From: Thermomicrobiales bacterium
Lineage (GTDB): Bacteria; Chloroflexota; Chloroflexia; Thermomicrobiales; UBA6265
Direction: 5' to 3'
Length of the DNA: 64,000 nucleotides
Assembly: GCA_030447415.1 (NCBI GenBank)
Contig: JAUJOZ010000012.1
Span: 1 to 64,000 of the forward strand
The number at the start of each line of letters is the position of its first letter. Position 1 is the first letter of the stretch. Below are positions 27,635 to 36,991 of the stretch, one piece after another. A program made the position numbers and the translations under genes. The notes beneath the pieces were generated by a model. It ran no database searches, was not told the origin of the DNA, and worked only from the letters and a program-made list of their open reading frames with translations.

Positions 27635-28423
27635 ATGCCGCTTATCCGCACGGTCACCGCGACCCGCTACGTCACCCCGCTGCGCGAGGGGGGCTCGCTG
27701 CCGGCGATCGTCGAGGCGGATGACGACGGGCTCTACGTCCTTAAGTTTCGGGGCGCCGGGCAGGGGCCGAAGGCGCTGATCGCCGAGCTGGTGGCGGGGG
27801 AGATCGGCCGGGCGCTGGGGCTGCCGGTGCCGGAGATCGTCTTCGTCGAGCTCGACCCGGTGCTCGGCCACGCCGAGCCCGATCCCGAGGTCCAGGACCT
27901 GATCGCCGCCAGCGCCGGGCTCAACCTGGCGCTCGACTACTTGCCGGGTTCCCTAGCCTTCGATCCGCTCGCCGGCGCGACGCTCGACCCGCGGCTCGCG
28001 TCGAGCGTGGTCTGGTTCGACGCCTACGTCACCAACGTCGACCGCACGCCGCGCAACCCGAACCTGCTGCTCTGGCACAAGCGCCTCTGGCTGATCGATC
28101 ACGGGGCGGCGCTCTACGTCCACCACACCTGGACCGACTACCTGGCGCGCAGCCGCACTCCTTTTGCCCGGATCAAGGAGCACGTCCTCCTCCCCTTCGC
28201 CGCCGCCCTGCCGGAGGCCGACGACGCCCTCGGCGCCCGGCTCACGCCGGACCTGCTGCGGGCGATCGTCCAGCTGATCCCGGAGGCGTGGCTGGGGGAC
28301 GAGCCAGGCTTCGCGGACCGTGCCGGGCAGCGGGAGGCGTACGTCGCCTACTTGACCGCGAGGCTGGAGGCGCCGCGCCGCTTCGTCGAGGAGGCGGTCA
28401 ATGCCCGCGCGCAGCCCGTTTGA
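27635..28423 (+). CDS. HipA-like kinase family protein
   Basis: 262 residues of the short HipA-like (HipA_2) group. Visible kinase-like parts are YVLKFRGAGQGPKALIAELV (ATP-binding Lys and helix), VVWFDAYVTNVDRTPRNPNL (catalytic Asp and Asn) and LWLIDHGAALYVHH (metal-binding Asp). GAGGA lies 6 bases before ATG 27635; a TTG 12 bases upstream is the alternative. It overlaps the DUF3037 gene by 23 bases, a pairing common across bacteria. The pair may be a toxin-antitoxin-like or regulatory unit; the target is unknown. Confidence 0.82.
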   Translation: MPLIRTVTATRYVTPLREGGSLPAIVEADDDGLYVLKFRGAGQGPKALIAELVAGEIGRALGLPVPEIVFVELDPVLGHAEPDPEVQDLIAASAGLNLALDYLPGSLAFDPLAGATLDPRLASSVVWFDAYVTNVDRTPRNPNLLLWHKRLWLIDHGAALYVHHTWTDYLARSRTPFARIKEHVLLPFAAALPEADDALGARLTPDLLRAIVQLIPEAWLGDEPGFADRAGQREAYVAYLTARLEAPRRFVEEAVNARAQPV

Positions 28424-28817
28424 GTACGCGACGATCCGCGTCATGCCGCGGGTCGAGCGCGGGGAATTCGTCAACGCCGGGGTGGTGCTCTTCTGCCGCC
28501 CGCGCCGCTTCCTCGCCGCCCGCACCGCCCTCGACGCCCGCCACGTGGCGGCGCTGACGGCGTTGGATCCTGACCTCGATCTGGAGGCGGTGCGACGGCG
28601 CCTCGATCACGTCCACCTCGTCTGCGCCGGGTCGCCCGAGGCGGGCGCGATCGGCCGGCTTCCTCAATTCGAGCGCTTCGGCTGGCTCGTCGCGCCCTTG
28701 AGCACCGTCGTCCAGGCCTCGCCCGTCCACGCCGGCCTGTGCACCGACCCCGCCACCCAGCTGGCGTGGCTATTCGAAACGATGGTGCGGCTACCGCCGG
28801 TGGACGGTAGACGGTAG
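28401..28817 (+). CDS. DUF3037 domain-containing protein
   Basis: 138 residues matching the DUF3037 pattern: FEYATIRVMPRVERGEFVNA, GVVLFCRPRRFL, and LAWLFETMV near the end. It starts within the HipA-like kinase gene and is certainly co-translated. It has no known enzymatic motif and may control or present substrate to the kinase. Confidence 0.82.
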   Translation: MPARSPFEYATIRVMPRVERGEFVNAGVVLFCRPRRFLAARTALDARHVAALTALDPDLDLEAVRRRLDHVHLVCAGSPEAGAIGRLPQFERFGWLVAPLSTVVQASPVHAGLCTDPATQLAWLFETMVRLPPVDGRR

Positions 28818-28850
28818 CCGGCAAGCGGCACATGGCGGGAATGATGGTTG

Positions 28851-28870
28851 GGGGCACAGCATGCCGTGCC
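28851..28870. repeat. Imperfect palindrome between convergent genes
   Basis: GGGGCACAGCATGCCGTGCC, near-palindromic around GCATGC, lies between the stop codons of the DUF3037 and radical SAM genes. A GACGGTAG/CCGGCAAGCGGCA tract just before it resembles the outer arm of the element at 14823-14965. It may serve as a bidirectional terminator. Confidence 0.4.
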
Positions 28871-28911
28871 GCCATCGCCGTGCCCCATGATGAGGACGGC
28901 GCGACCCGTGC

Positions 28912-29909
28912 CTAGAAGATGCCGGCGTACACCGCGCAGGAGCGGCAGATCTCGGGCGGGTCGTCCGAAGCCAACCGGTCGCGAAACGCCTCGAACGCGT
29001 CGCTCCCCCAGACGGCGGCGACGCCTTCCTCGGCCATGTTGCCGAAGTTGACGCGATCCGGTGTGGACACCATACAGCAGGGCATCGCGTAGCCCTGGTA
29101 GCTGACGTAGCCGCCCGTCCAGGGCCAACTGCACCGCTGGCGCCCGGGGGTGCCGGGTGGATGGACCCGTGGCCGGGTCCGCGGCAGCCGGAGGTCCACA
29201 CCCAGGTCCCGCGCCAGCTCCCGCGCTTCCCCGAAGAACCGCTCCACGCGCGCCGGATCCTCCTCGAGCAGCGTCTCCGCCTGCACGAAGTCGCGCATCG
29301 GCCGGTAGTGGGCCGGCAGGCTCGACTCGCCGAAGTCGTGGCAGAGGTGCTGGACCCAGACCGCTTCCATCGCCCAGCGGTGGGCGAACCGCACCAGGTC
29401 GGGGAGCTCGTGCAGGTTCTGGCGCATGATGACGACGACCATTTTGACGTGCGGCAGGTCGCTGCCATGCCGGGCGCGGGCGGCGAGGAGCAGGTCCAGG
29501 TTGCGGACCACGCGGTCGAAGTGGGAGCGCACGCGGATCCGCTCGTAGGTCTCGGGGGTCGCGCCGTCGATGGAGACGTGGATGCGCCCAGGCCGCTGGT
29601 CACGCAGGCGTCCGCGCGCCGCGCGTTGAGCAAGGTCAGGTTCGAGTTCGTGCTGACGCGGACGCCCTTGGCGGCCGCGTAGGCGACCATGTCGAAGAAG
29701 CGAGGATGCATCATCGGCTCGCCCAGCCCCTGGAGGTGCAACTCCTGGAGGGCGCCGAACTGGTCGACCAGGCGAGTGAACGCGTCGAAGTCCATGAAGG
29801 CCAACGGACCGTATGGCGGCCCATCCTGCCGGAAGTGGATGGCGCACATCTGGCAGCGCAAGTTGCACTGCCCGACCGGCTCGATCTGCAGGAAGGTCGG
29901 GAGCTGCAT
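28912..29909 (-). pseudogene. Radical SAM/SPASM enzyme gene with a 1-nt frameshift
   Basis: The first frame starts at ATG 29909 after GAGGAGG: C15-x3-C19-x2-C22 (QCNLRCQMC) is the radical SAM cluster, followed by LHLQGLGEPMMHPRF. Near 29584-29594 the coding frame jumps: ADACVTSGLG continues in another frame as RIHVSIDGATPETYERI, exactly as in family members if one C is restored (GGCCTGGG[C]CGCATC). The second frame ends with a SPASM-like Cys set (CSWPWTGGYV, PCCMVS, EICRSCAVYAG). Total length 998 bases, one short of a multiple of three. Likely a peptide- or small-molecule-modifying enzyme if intact. Confidence 0.85.
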
Positions 29910-30191
29910 GCGGTTTTGCCTCCTCGGTCGGTCGCCGCCCGGCGGCAGGACCGGGGTGCGGATCGTACACCAGAGCGGCTGCCGCGTCGCGACCGTCCCT
30001 TGACCAGCCCGCTTCTCGCGATGCCGATACGATGTTATGCGCAACGGCACCGCGTCTTGCGGATCGAAGGCGACGCCGCCGTAGAGCTGGCACGAAAGCT
30101 GCATACGGGGCAGCATCGGGCGCGGCGCCCGGACCGGCCCTGCCCTCTTTGTGCGTGGGCCCGGGTGGCTCGTTTCGGAAGGAGGCCGACG

Positions 30192-30602
30192 ATGAAGCGG
30201 TACCCGTTGGGGAACCACGGCCTGGCTTGGGTGCTGCTGGCCCTCTTCCTCGGCAGCTGGGCCCTGCAGACCTGGACCGGGTGGCAGGAGTTCGTGGCCG
30301 AGCAAGAGGAGCACCAGCAGACCGCCGAGTGGTTCGGCGACGACGGCTACGTCTGGAACTGGGGGCGGACGACGTTCGAGAACTGGCAGTCGGAGTTCCT
30401 GCAGCTCCTCACCTTCGTCATCCTCACCGCCTACCTGGTCTACAAGGGCAGCGCCGAGTCCAAGGACAGCGACGACGAGATGCAGGAATCCCTCGCCCGC
30501 ATCGAGCGGCGCCTGGACGACCTTGCCGGCACCGCCGGCGGTGCCGGTCGCGGCGCGGTTGCGGCCCGCGCAGGCGCTGCCCCCCCCCCCGGCGGGGACT
30601 AG
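30192..30602 (+). CDS. Small membrane protein, DUF6766-like
   Basis: 136 residues. AAGGAGG is correctly spaced from ATG 30192. Two membrane helices: GLAWVLLALFLGSWALQT (residues about 10-27) and FLQLLTFVILTAYLVYKG (residues about 68-85), separated by WQEFVAEQEEHQQTAEWFGD and ENWQSE. The C-terminus is an acidic coiled helix and a Gly/Ala/Pro tail. The pattern matches my recollection of DUF6766; known members may be longer. Function unknown. Confidence 0.7.
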   Translation: MKRYPLGNHGLAWVLLALFLGSWALQTWTGWQEFVAEQEEHQQTAEWFGDDGYVWNWGRTTFENWQSEFLQLLTFVILTAYLVYKGSAESKDSDDEMQESLARIERRLDDLAGTAGGAGRGAVAARAGAAPPPGGD

Positions 30603-31229
30603 CGCGGCCCGCGCCTCCGCGCGCCCGGGCGTCGATCCTCGGCCGGCTCCTGGGATCGGGCGCGCTCGCCGCTCTCCCGCTTGCGGAAATTGCCGTGTCC
30701 CCCACCATGCTCGTCGTCGAGCGCGATCTGGCCGTCCTCGATGCCTTGGCATGGGTCCTCGTTGGGGGAATCACGGGATGACGCGGCGCAGGGACCCGTC
30801 GGCCCCGGACCGGGCCGTGTCCAGCCGCCTCTAGATCGGGCGCCCGTCAACCACCGCTGAAACCGGTTCCCGTCACGCCCATTACCGGCCCTTGGCGTCG
30901 CAGACCGACCAAAAGAAGGCGACATCGAGCAGGAAGTGGATCCGGACGGGGTCCGATGCTCGCAGAGAGGGGCATCCCGGTCCGACGTGCCGAAGCGGCA
31001 TGCCGCGTCCCGAAGGCTGCCCAGCGGCCATGCGGTTCCCATTACGTCCCTTCTCGGAGCCCGCTCCTGCGAATCTCCATTTGCCGGACTACCGCGCCGT
31101 TCCCGTCATCGGCCCGTGTCGCAATGGGGCAGCGGGCGCTTCCTCTGCCCCGATCCTGCGGGAGGGGCTCGGCTGGCATGGACGTTGCTTGGCTGTCGCA
31201 TCGCGTCGGCGTACCGAGCTGGAGGTTCC
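30603..31229. other. Intergenic region before the P450 gene
   Basis: 627 bases with no gene I can defend. A plus-strand frame around 30640-30781 ends in a hydrophobic stretch (SPTMLVVERDLAVLDALAWV) and could start at GTG 30695, but its ribosome-binding site is poor. The frame open from 30936 into the P450 gene lacks coding bias before 31230. Confidence 0.35.
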
Positions 31230-32501
31230 GTGGCACCGATCCCCCGCGACCCGAGCCCGGACAGCACGCTGGCCCTGCTGTCGGAGGGCTACACCTTCAT
31301 CTCGGAGCGCTGCCGGCGCCACCGGTCCGACCGCTTCGAGACCCGCCTCATGCTGCAACGGGCGGTCTGCATGACGGGCGAGGAGGCGGCCCGGGTCTTA
31401 TACGAGCCGGACCGGTTCACCCGGCGGGGGGCCCTGCCGCTCACGGCGCTGCTGCTGCTGCAGGACCTCGGCAGTGTGGCGCTCCTGGACCGCGACGCCC
31501 ACCGGTGGCGCAAGCGGATGTTCCTGTCGCTGATGACGCCGGAAGGGATCGGCCGACTGGCGGACCTGACGGCGGACCACTGGCGCGCCGCCCTCGGGAC
31601 GTGGGGCAGCATGGATGCGGTCGTCCTCGACGACGCGGCGCAGGAGGTCCTCTGCCGTGCCGTCTGCCAATGGGCCGGCGTTCCGCTCCCGGAGTCGGAG
31701 GCCGGACGGCGGGCGCGCGAGTTCGGAGCGATGTTCGACGGCGCCGGCGGAGTTGGACCGCGGCTGTGGCGGGGGATGCTCCTCCGGTCGCGGGCGGAGC
31801 GCTGGATCCGGGTCCTCGTCGAGCAGGTGCGCGCCGGCAAGCTCGCGGTTCCAGAGGGGAGCGCGGCCCACGTCGTCGCCTGGCACCGGGACCCGGATGG
31901 GGAGCTGCTGAAGCCGGGGCACGCAGCGGTGGAGCTGATCAACGTGCTGCGGCCGACTGTGGCCGTCGCCCGGTTCGTGACCTTCGCCGCCCTGGCGCTG
32001 CACGAGCAGCCGGAGTGGCGACACAGGTTCGAGGCCGGTGACGACGGGGACCTCGAGCCGTTCGTGCAGGAGGTGCGCCGGTTCTACCCCTTCTTCCCCT
32101 TCGTCGGCGGCCGCGTCCTGAAGGAGTTCGACTGGCGGGGCCACCGCTTCGCCAGGGGAACGTGGGCGCTGCTCGACCTGTACGGCACCGACCACGACGA
32201 GCGGATCTGGGGGGATCCCGAGGTCTTCCGGCCGGAGCGGTTCCGCGGATGGGACGGGAGCGCCTTCAGCTTCATCCCGCAGGGGGGCGGCGACCACCAC
32301 ACCGGGCATCGCTGCGCGGGCGAACGGCTCACGATCGAGCTGATGAAGCGGGCGGTCCGCCTGCTGGCCGCGGAGATGCGCTACGACGTGCCGGAGCAGG
32401 ACTTGCGGATTGACCTGGCGCGGATGCCGGCCGTCCCGAACAGCCGTCTCGTGATCCGCAACGTGCGGCCGGCCCGCTCGCCAGGGGAGGGTGGAGGGTG
32501 A
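31230..32501 (+). CDS. Cytochrome P450 of the CYP152 fatty-acid peroxygenase type
   Basis: 423 residues, the size of CYP152 enzymes, which use H2O2 to hydroxylate or decarboxylate fatty acids without a redox partner. The CYP152 signatures are present: R241-P242 (NVLRPTVAVARF), the carboxylate-binding Arg replacing the usual acid-alcohol pair, and the heme loop FIPQGGGDHHTGHRCAGE with C362 as iron ligand. ExxR is EVRRF near residue 281. GGAGG precedes GTG 31230. The next gene overlaps its stop by 4 bases, so the two form an operon. Confidence 0.9.
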   Translation: MAPIPRDPSPDSTLALLSEGYTFISERCRRHRSDRFETRLMLQRAVCMTGEEAARVLYEPDRFTRRGALPLTALLLLQDLGSVALLDRDAHRWRKRMFLSLMTPEGIGRLADLTADHWRAALGTWGSMDAVVLDDAAQEVLCRAVCQWAGVPLPESEAGRRAREFGAMFDGAGGVGPRLWRGMLLRSRAERWIRVLVEQVRAGKLAVPEGSAAHVVAWHRDPDGELLKPGHAAVELINVLRPTVAVARFVTFAALALHEQPEWRHRFEAGDDGDLEPFVQEVRRFYPFFPFVGGRVLKEFDWRGHRFARGTWALLDLYGTDHDERIWGDPEVFRPERFRGWDGSAFSFIPQGGGDHHTGHRCAGERLTIELMKRAVRLLAAEMRYDVPEQDLRIDLARMPAVPNSRLVIRNVRPARSPGEGGG

Positions 32502-32887
32502 CCACGCGCTTCCTGCCCACGCGGGCCCACGGCCTCGTCGGCTCGCTGGCCATCGCCGCCGCCCTCGGCGCCCCGGCGGTGCTCCGGCTCGAGGACGTGC
32601 CGGCGTCCGCCCGGCTGCTCCGCCTCTGGGGCACGGGCGCCATCGCGCTCGCCGCCGTGACCGACTTCGAACTCGGCGTCGTGCGCGCGCTGCCGATGAA
32701 GGCGCACCTGGCGATCGACGCCCTGGCCGGCCCAACGCTCGCCGCGGCCCCCTGGCTGCTGGGCGGCGCGTCGGCGGGCCGGGGCCACTGGCTGCCACAC
32801 GCGCTCGTCGGCGGCACGGAGCTCCTCCTCGCGCTCACCACCGAGACGCGCCCGTCGGATCGGGGGGCCACGACTCGCTCCGCTTGA
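32498..32887 (+). CDS. Small membrane protein coupled to the P450 gene
   Basis: 129 residues starting with GTG in a GTGA overlap with the P450 stop. Three or four hydrophobic segments: LVGSLAIAAALGAPAVL, GTGAIALAAVTDF, AHLAIDALAGPTLAAAPWLL and ALVGGTELLLALTT. No family recognised with certainty. Coupling suggests a role near the P450, such as membrane placement or lipid supply, but this is inference. Confidence 0.65.
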   Translation: MTTRFLPTRAHGLVGSLAIAAALGAPAVLRLEDVPASARLLRLWGTGAIALAAVTDFELGVVRALPMKAHLAIDALAGPTLAAAPWLLGGASAGRGHWLPHALVGGTELLLALTTETRPSDRGATTRSA

Positions 32888-32903
32888 GGCGTCCTCACGC
32901 CCT

Positions 32904-33377
32904 CTACCGCTCCGGTCCGAGGCCGGGAGTGGCCGAGGACCCGCCCGCCCGGCCCCCCGCGTTGCTGGCCGTCGCGGCGGGGGCGCGTTCGGCGCCCCAC
33001 GCGAGCGCTTGCTCCGCCTCGTCCAGCAGCTCGGCGACGGTGAACGGCTTGAGGACCAGCCGCACCCCCCCGCCCAGATGGCGGCCCTCGAGCCGGCGCA
33101 GCGCGTCGTGGGCCGCCGAGCAGAGGACGACGGGGATGCGCGCCGTCGCCGGGTCCCCCCGAAGCGCCACCAGGAGCCCGAGGCCGGCCGCGTCCCGGCC
33201 GAGCAAGAGGTCCAGGACGATCAGGTCGGGGGCGAGGCGGACGACCTCGGCACAGCCGACCACCTCGAGCCGGGTCGAGACCCGGTAGCCCGCCTCCTCG
33301 AGGACGGCGCGGAGCACGGCGAGCACCTCGGCCGCGTCCTCGATGGCCAACACATGCCGGCGCGGCAAAGGGGCCAT
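32904..33377 (-). CDS. Response regulator, stand-alone receiver domain
   Basis: 157 residues from ATG 33377 after AGGGAGG. CheY-like fold with acidic pair E13/D14 (LAIEDAAEV), phosphoacceptor D56 (LIVLDLLLG), Ser in VVLCSAA and Lys in KPFTVAELL. After residue about 125 there is only a low-complexity Ala/Gly tail, no output domain. No histidine kinase is adjacent, so the partner is elsewhere. Confidence 0.85.
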   Translation of the reverse strand: MAPLPRRHVLAIEDAAEVLAVLRAVLEEAGYRVSTRLEVVGCAEVVRLAPDLIVLDLLLGRDAAGLGLLVALRGDPATARIPVVLCSAAHDALRRLEGRHLGGGVRLVLKPFTVAELLDEAEQALAWGAERAPAATASNAGGRAGGSSATPGLGPER

Positions 33378-33668
33378 CGTCGCCTCCCTGCGAGCGAGTG
33401 CCCGGGCGGCGCCGGCGGCGTCAGTCCCCCGTGGCCGACCTTCTCCGGAGAACCCACGGGGTACTGAGTGGCTCTGCGTCGCCCCCCTCCAAGGGAGGAC
33501 CAGGCCTGCTTCTCCACCGATACCCTCCATTGCCGCTAGTCCCCGTGCTCCCTGACAGCACGCAGCGGGAGCACTCGTACGGTGACCAACTTGGCTGTAT
33601 GTGCAGATAAGGTTCGATCGGCGACGCGCGATCCCCCGGACATCCGCCACCGAAGCTTTACACCGCCG

Positions 33669-34868
33669 TCATCCGGTGACCCGCCACCACGCCTGGCTGA
33701 AACGGCGAACGGCAGCCTCGTCCACGGTGATGCCAAGCCCGTGTGATTGGGTGCCTATTGACTCCTCCGGCAGGGTGATCCGGTCGCGGTCGTAGCGGGC
33801 GCGCAGGTCCCCAACGTCGGCGGCGAGCATCAAGGGGCCGCCCATCTCCACGGTGCGGACGTTGGCCCGGGCGAGGGCCAGGTGCAGCCCCGCGGCGGAG
33901 GCGATCGAGCTCTCCACCATCGTCCCGACCTGGGCGACGATCCCGGCCGCCTCGGCGATGGCGTCGAGCTTGAGCGCGTTGACGAGCCCGCCGGTCTTCA
34001 TCAGCTTGATGTTCACGAGGTCGGCCGCCCGCAGGCCGACGACCCGCAGCATGTCCCGGGGTCCGTGGCACCCCTCGTCGACCATGATCGTCGCCCCGGT
34101 CTGGCGCCGGACCTCGGCCAGCCCTTCGAGGTCCCACCAGGCGACCGGCTGCTCGACGTAGGCCGGCCGGCTCGGCGCCGCGTCGCGGACGGCGGCGATG
34201 GCGACGCCGGGGGTGCGCCACCCCTGGTTGGCGTCGACCTTGATCGCGACCTCCGGCCCGACCGCCTCGCGCACCGCCGCCAGTCGCCGCGCGTCGAGCC
34301 CCGGATTGGCCGGGTCCCCGACCTTGACCTTGACGGTGCGGAAGCCGTCGGCCACGTGCCGCGCCGCCGCGGCGGCCATCGCCTCCGGCTCGCCCATGCT
34401 GACGACGCGGGAGATCTCCAGATGCTCCCGGGCGCGGCCGCCGAGCAACACCCAGAGGGACACCCCGAGCGCGCGGGCGACCAGGTCGTGGAGGGCGATG
34501 TCGAGGGCGGCCTTCGCCGCGGGCACCCCCTCGACCCGCGCGTCGAGCGCCCGGACGGCCGCCCCGCGGTCGCGCGCGTCGCGGCCGAGCAGGGCCGGCG
34601 CCAGGTCGCGTCGCAGCGTCTCGGCGGTACCGGCGTAGGTCTCCCCGGTGACGTTCGGGTCGGGCGTCGCCTCGCCCCACCCCTCGGCCCCGTCCGCCGT
34701 CGTCACCCGCACCAGCACCGTCGGCACGTCGGCGTAGCTGGCGTAGGCGACGACGAACGGCTCCCGCAAGGGCAGCCGCACGGGGATGACCTCGACGGCG
34801 ACGACGACGAGGGGCGGGGTGTTGGGAGTTAAGGGCTGGATGGGAGGAAGGCTAGGGGTGCTGGTCAT
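33669..34868 (-). CDS. Enolase-superfamily enzyme (dipeptide epimerase / muconate cycloisomerase-like)
   Basis: 399 residues. Barrel residues: K180 and K182 (TVKVKVGD), D212 and N214 (VDANQGW), E239 (YVEQPV), D264/E265 (MVDEG) and K288/K291 (NIKLMKTGG), the arrangement of muconate lactonizing enzymes and L-Ala-D/L-Glu-type epimerases. Metal ligands are D212, E239 and D264. GGAGGA precedes ATG 34868. The first 20 residues (Ser/Pro/Thr-rich) are encoded by an intergenic-type repeat tract, so they may be a recent extension. It follows a GNAT gene, a recurring pairing for predicted peptide recycling. Confidence 0.85.
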   Translation of the reverse strand: MTSTPSLPPIQPLTPNTPPLVVVAVEVIPVRLPLREPFVVAYASYADVPTVLVRVTTADGAEGWGEATPDPNVTGETYAGTAETLRRDLAPALLGRDARDRGAAVRALDARVEGVPAAKAALDIALHDLVARALGVSLWVLLGGRAREHLEISRVVSMGEPEAMAAAAARHVADGFRTVKVKVGDPANPGLDARRLAAVREAVGPEVAIKVDANQGWRTPGVAIAAVRDAAPSRPAYVEQPVAWWDLEGLAEVRRQTGATIMVDEGCHGPRDMLRVVGLRAADLVNIKLMKTGGLVNALKLDAIAEAAGIVAQVGTMVESSIASAAGLHLALARANVRTVEMGGPLMLAADVGDLRARYDRDRITLPEESIGTQSHGLGITVDEAAVRRFSQAWWRVTG

Positions 34869-34939
34869 TTGGCGTCCTCCATGATGGCTCCAAACGGTTG
34901 ATCGTCCACCTCCAGCCTCCAGCACCCGACACCTAACAC

Positions 34940-35884
34940 CTAGAACCCAGCACCCCGCTCGACGACGTACGCGGCGTCGGCGCGTGCCTCGTCCCCGGCG
35001 GGAACGAAGCCGGTGATCGCGTAGCCCTGGGCGAACGCCGCCTGGAGCGTTGCGCGCAGCGTCAACCGCCAATGCAGCACCGCATTGGGGTCCTCGGCGA
35101 GGAGGCGGTCGACGTCGGCCGGGAGGGAGATGAGGGCACGATCGGCGGCGGGATCGTTGGGATCGAAAGAGGCGAGGTCGGCGACGTCGCCGGGGGCGAG
35201 GGGCGTCGTGCCGCCGAGGAGGCGGTCCCGGACGCGGCGACTGCGCAGCGGCCAGGTGACGTGGACGCGGTCGGTCGGCAGACCGCCGTAGCGGCCGACG
35301 CCGTAGCCCGCGCCGTAGCGGTCCTCCTCGTAGCGGTCAGCGTAGGCGCCGAGCTTCTCGAAGTTGAGGCGAGCATTGGCGGCGCGCAGCGGATCGACGG
35401 TCCAGACGATCTCCGGGAAGCCCCGCTCCAGCGCGATGGCTGCCTGCAGCTTCTTCAGCTCCGCGCCGAGGCCGCCATGGCGCCGGTCGCGTCGCACCGC
35501 GAGCAGGTCGGAGACGAGCCGCGGCCGACCGTCGACGTAGCCGCCCCAGGCGACCGCTGCCCCGAGCAACTCCCCGGTGGCGTCGACCGTTTCCGCCGGG
35601 AAGGCCCCGATCGTCGCCCCCCCGGTCTCGGGTACGACGACGAGCTCGCTCGCCGGCACGAGGTCGCGGTCCGTAACGCCGAACGCCTCGCGCTGCAAAG
35701 CCTCCACCGGAAGCAGCTCGGCCGCACGCTCCAGGAGGCGGAAGGTGACGCGGCGACCGCTGACCGCCTTGCACCACGTCCCGCCGCCCGCGGCGGCGAA
35801 GCCGAGGTCGGCCGCGGTGAACGATGGGACGTCGTCCGGAATTGGGCATGGCTCCGGGGAGGTCGGAATGGCGGCGCTCGCCAC
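34940..35884 (-). CDS. GNAT-superfamily acetyltransferase-like protein (COG3375 type)
   Basis: 314 residues. A GNAT-like core lies at residues about 60-190: LVVVPETGGATIGAF, the acetyl-CoA-binding turn VRRDRRHGGLGAELKKLQAA and a following IVWTVDPLRAANARLNFEKL motif typical of this predicted group. GAGGAG is about 9 bases before GTG 35884. It lies 71 bases upstream of the epimerase gene on the same strand, so both are likely one operon. The last codons and TAG are formed by a GGTGCTGGGTTCTAGGTGTTAGGTG repeat. Confidence 0.78.
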   Translation of the reverse strand: MASAAIPTSPEPCPIPDDVPSFTAADLGFAAAGGGTWCKAVSGRRVTFRLLERAAELLPVEALQREAFGVTDRDLVPASELVVVPETGGATIGAFPAETVDATGELLGAAVAWGGYVDGRPRLVSDLLAVRRDRRHGGLGAELKKLQAAIALERGFPEIVWTVDPLRAANARLNFEKLGAYADRYEEDRYGAGYGVGRYGGLPTDRVHVTWPLRSRRVRDRLLGGTTPLAPGDVADLASFDPNDPAADRALISLPADVDRLLAEDPNAVLHWRLTLRATLQAAFAQGYAITGFVPAGDEARADAAYVVERGAGF

Positions 35885-36018
35885 GGCTCGCGGCTCCTCG
35901 CGTCGGCGGATTCGGGCGTTGGCGACGCGGGCGTAGTGTCACGGCTCGCGCTGGGAGCGTCAACAACGGACCGGCGAGGGACGCCGCGTGCCGGACGCCG
36001 GTCGTCCCGCCGCGCCGG

Positions 36019-36948
36019 CTAGGAACCGCCCCCACGCAGCGCCGGGAGCACGTCCCGCGCGATCGCCTCAAGCACCGCCTCGTGCCCGGGTCCGGGGTGC
36101 TCGAACGCGACCTCCGTGATGCCGACCTCCCGGTACGGGCCGACGACGTCGAGGAATGCCTGGGGCGAGGCGAACGGGTCCGCGCCGAGCACGGCGGGAT
36201 AGCCATACAACGACCAGCGGATCTCCGCCGGGTCGCGGCCGATCGCCGCGCACGCCTCGCGCAGAACGGCCCCACGCTCCGCCACCTCGGCCGGCGTGAC
36301 GGGGCTGTCGGCGTTCCACACGTCGGCGTACCGGGCGACGAGTCGCAGCATCCGGGGGCCGGCGGCGCCGATGACGATCGGGACGCGGCCCTGGACGGGC
36401 TTGGGGGCGAGCGGCGCGCGATCCAGGCGGTAGAACGTGCCCTCAAAGGTCGTCCGGTCGTCGCGCAGCAGGCGGGTGATCACCGCAAGCGCCTCTCCCA
36501 GCCGGCTGACCCGCTCGCCGGCGGCTGGGAAGGCCATCCCGTACGCTCCCAGCTCCCGGGGGAACCAGCCGGCGCCCAGGCCAAGCTCCAAGCGACCGCC
36601 GCTGACGTGGTCGACGGTCGCCGCCATCTTGGCGACGAGGGCGGGGTGGCGGAACAGATTGTTGGTGACGAGGACGCCGCAGCGGAGGCGCCGCGTGCTC
36701 TGCGCCAGCGCCGCCAGGCAGGTCCAGCCCTCGTGGTACGGATCGTCGTCGTCCTCGCCGGCGTCCCAGGGCAGCGGACGGTGAGCGCGATGGTCTTCGC
36801 CGATCCACCACGGCATCAGGTGGTCGGCGACCCAGGCGGCGTCGTAGCCCCACGCCTCCAGCTGCCGCCACTGCTCCAGCAGGACGGGCCACGGTAGCCG
36901 CTGATCCGTGCACAGCCCGACCCGGAATCGGGTCAGCTCCGCCTCCAC
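36019..36948 (-). CDS. LLM-class flavin/F420-dependent oxidoreductase
   Basis: 309 residues. Luciferase-like barrel: RFRVGLCTDQRLPWPVLLEQ, AWVADHLMPWWIGED, RLRCGVLVTNNLFRHPALVA, GRLELGLGAGWFPRELGAYG and KPVQGRVPIVIGAAGPRMLR. The last two are flavin/F420 phosphate and substrate loops. GTG 36948 opens VEAELTRF; GGGGAG lies about 11 bases before it. It is a different subfamily from the protein at 7421-8515. Substrate unknown. Confidence 0.85.
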   Translation of the reverse strand: MEAELTRFRVGLCTDQRLPWPVLLEQWRQLEAWGYDAAWVADHLMPWWIGEDHRAHRPLPWDAGEDDDDPYHEGWTCLAALAQSTRRLRCGVLVTNNLFRHPALVAKMAATVDHVSGGRLELGLGAGWFPRELGAYGMAFPAAGERVSRLGEALAVITRLLRDDRTTFEGTFYRLDRAPLAPKPVQGRVPIVIGAAGPRMLRLVARYADVWNADSPVTPAEVAERGAVLREACAAIGRDPAEIRWSLYGYPAVLGADPFASPQAFLDVVGPYREVGITEVAFEHPGPGHEAVLEAIARDVLPALRGGGS

Positions 36949-36991
36949 CAAGCCCGGTCGCTCCCCACTCCCCAACCTGTATCGCTCGCCC

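Noticed and set aside
30936..31229. N-terminal extension of the P450
   Set aside because: Starting at 31230 gives normal CYP152 length with GGAGG before GTG and puts Arg241 and Cys362 at family positions. The upstream part has no coding character.
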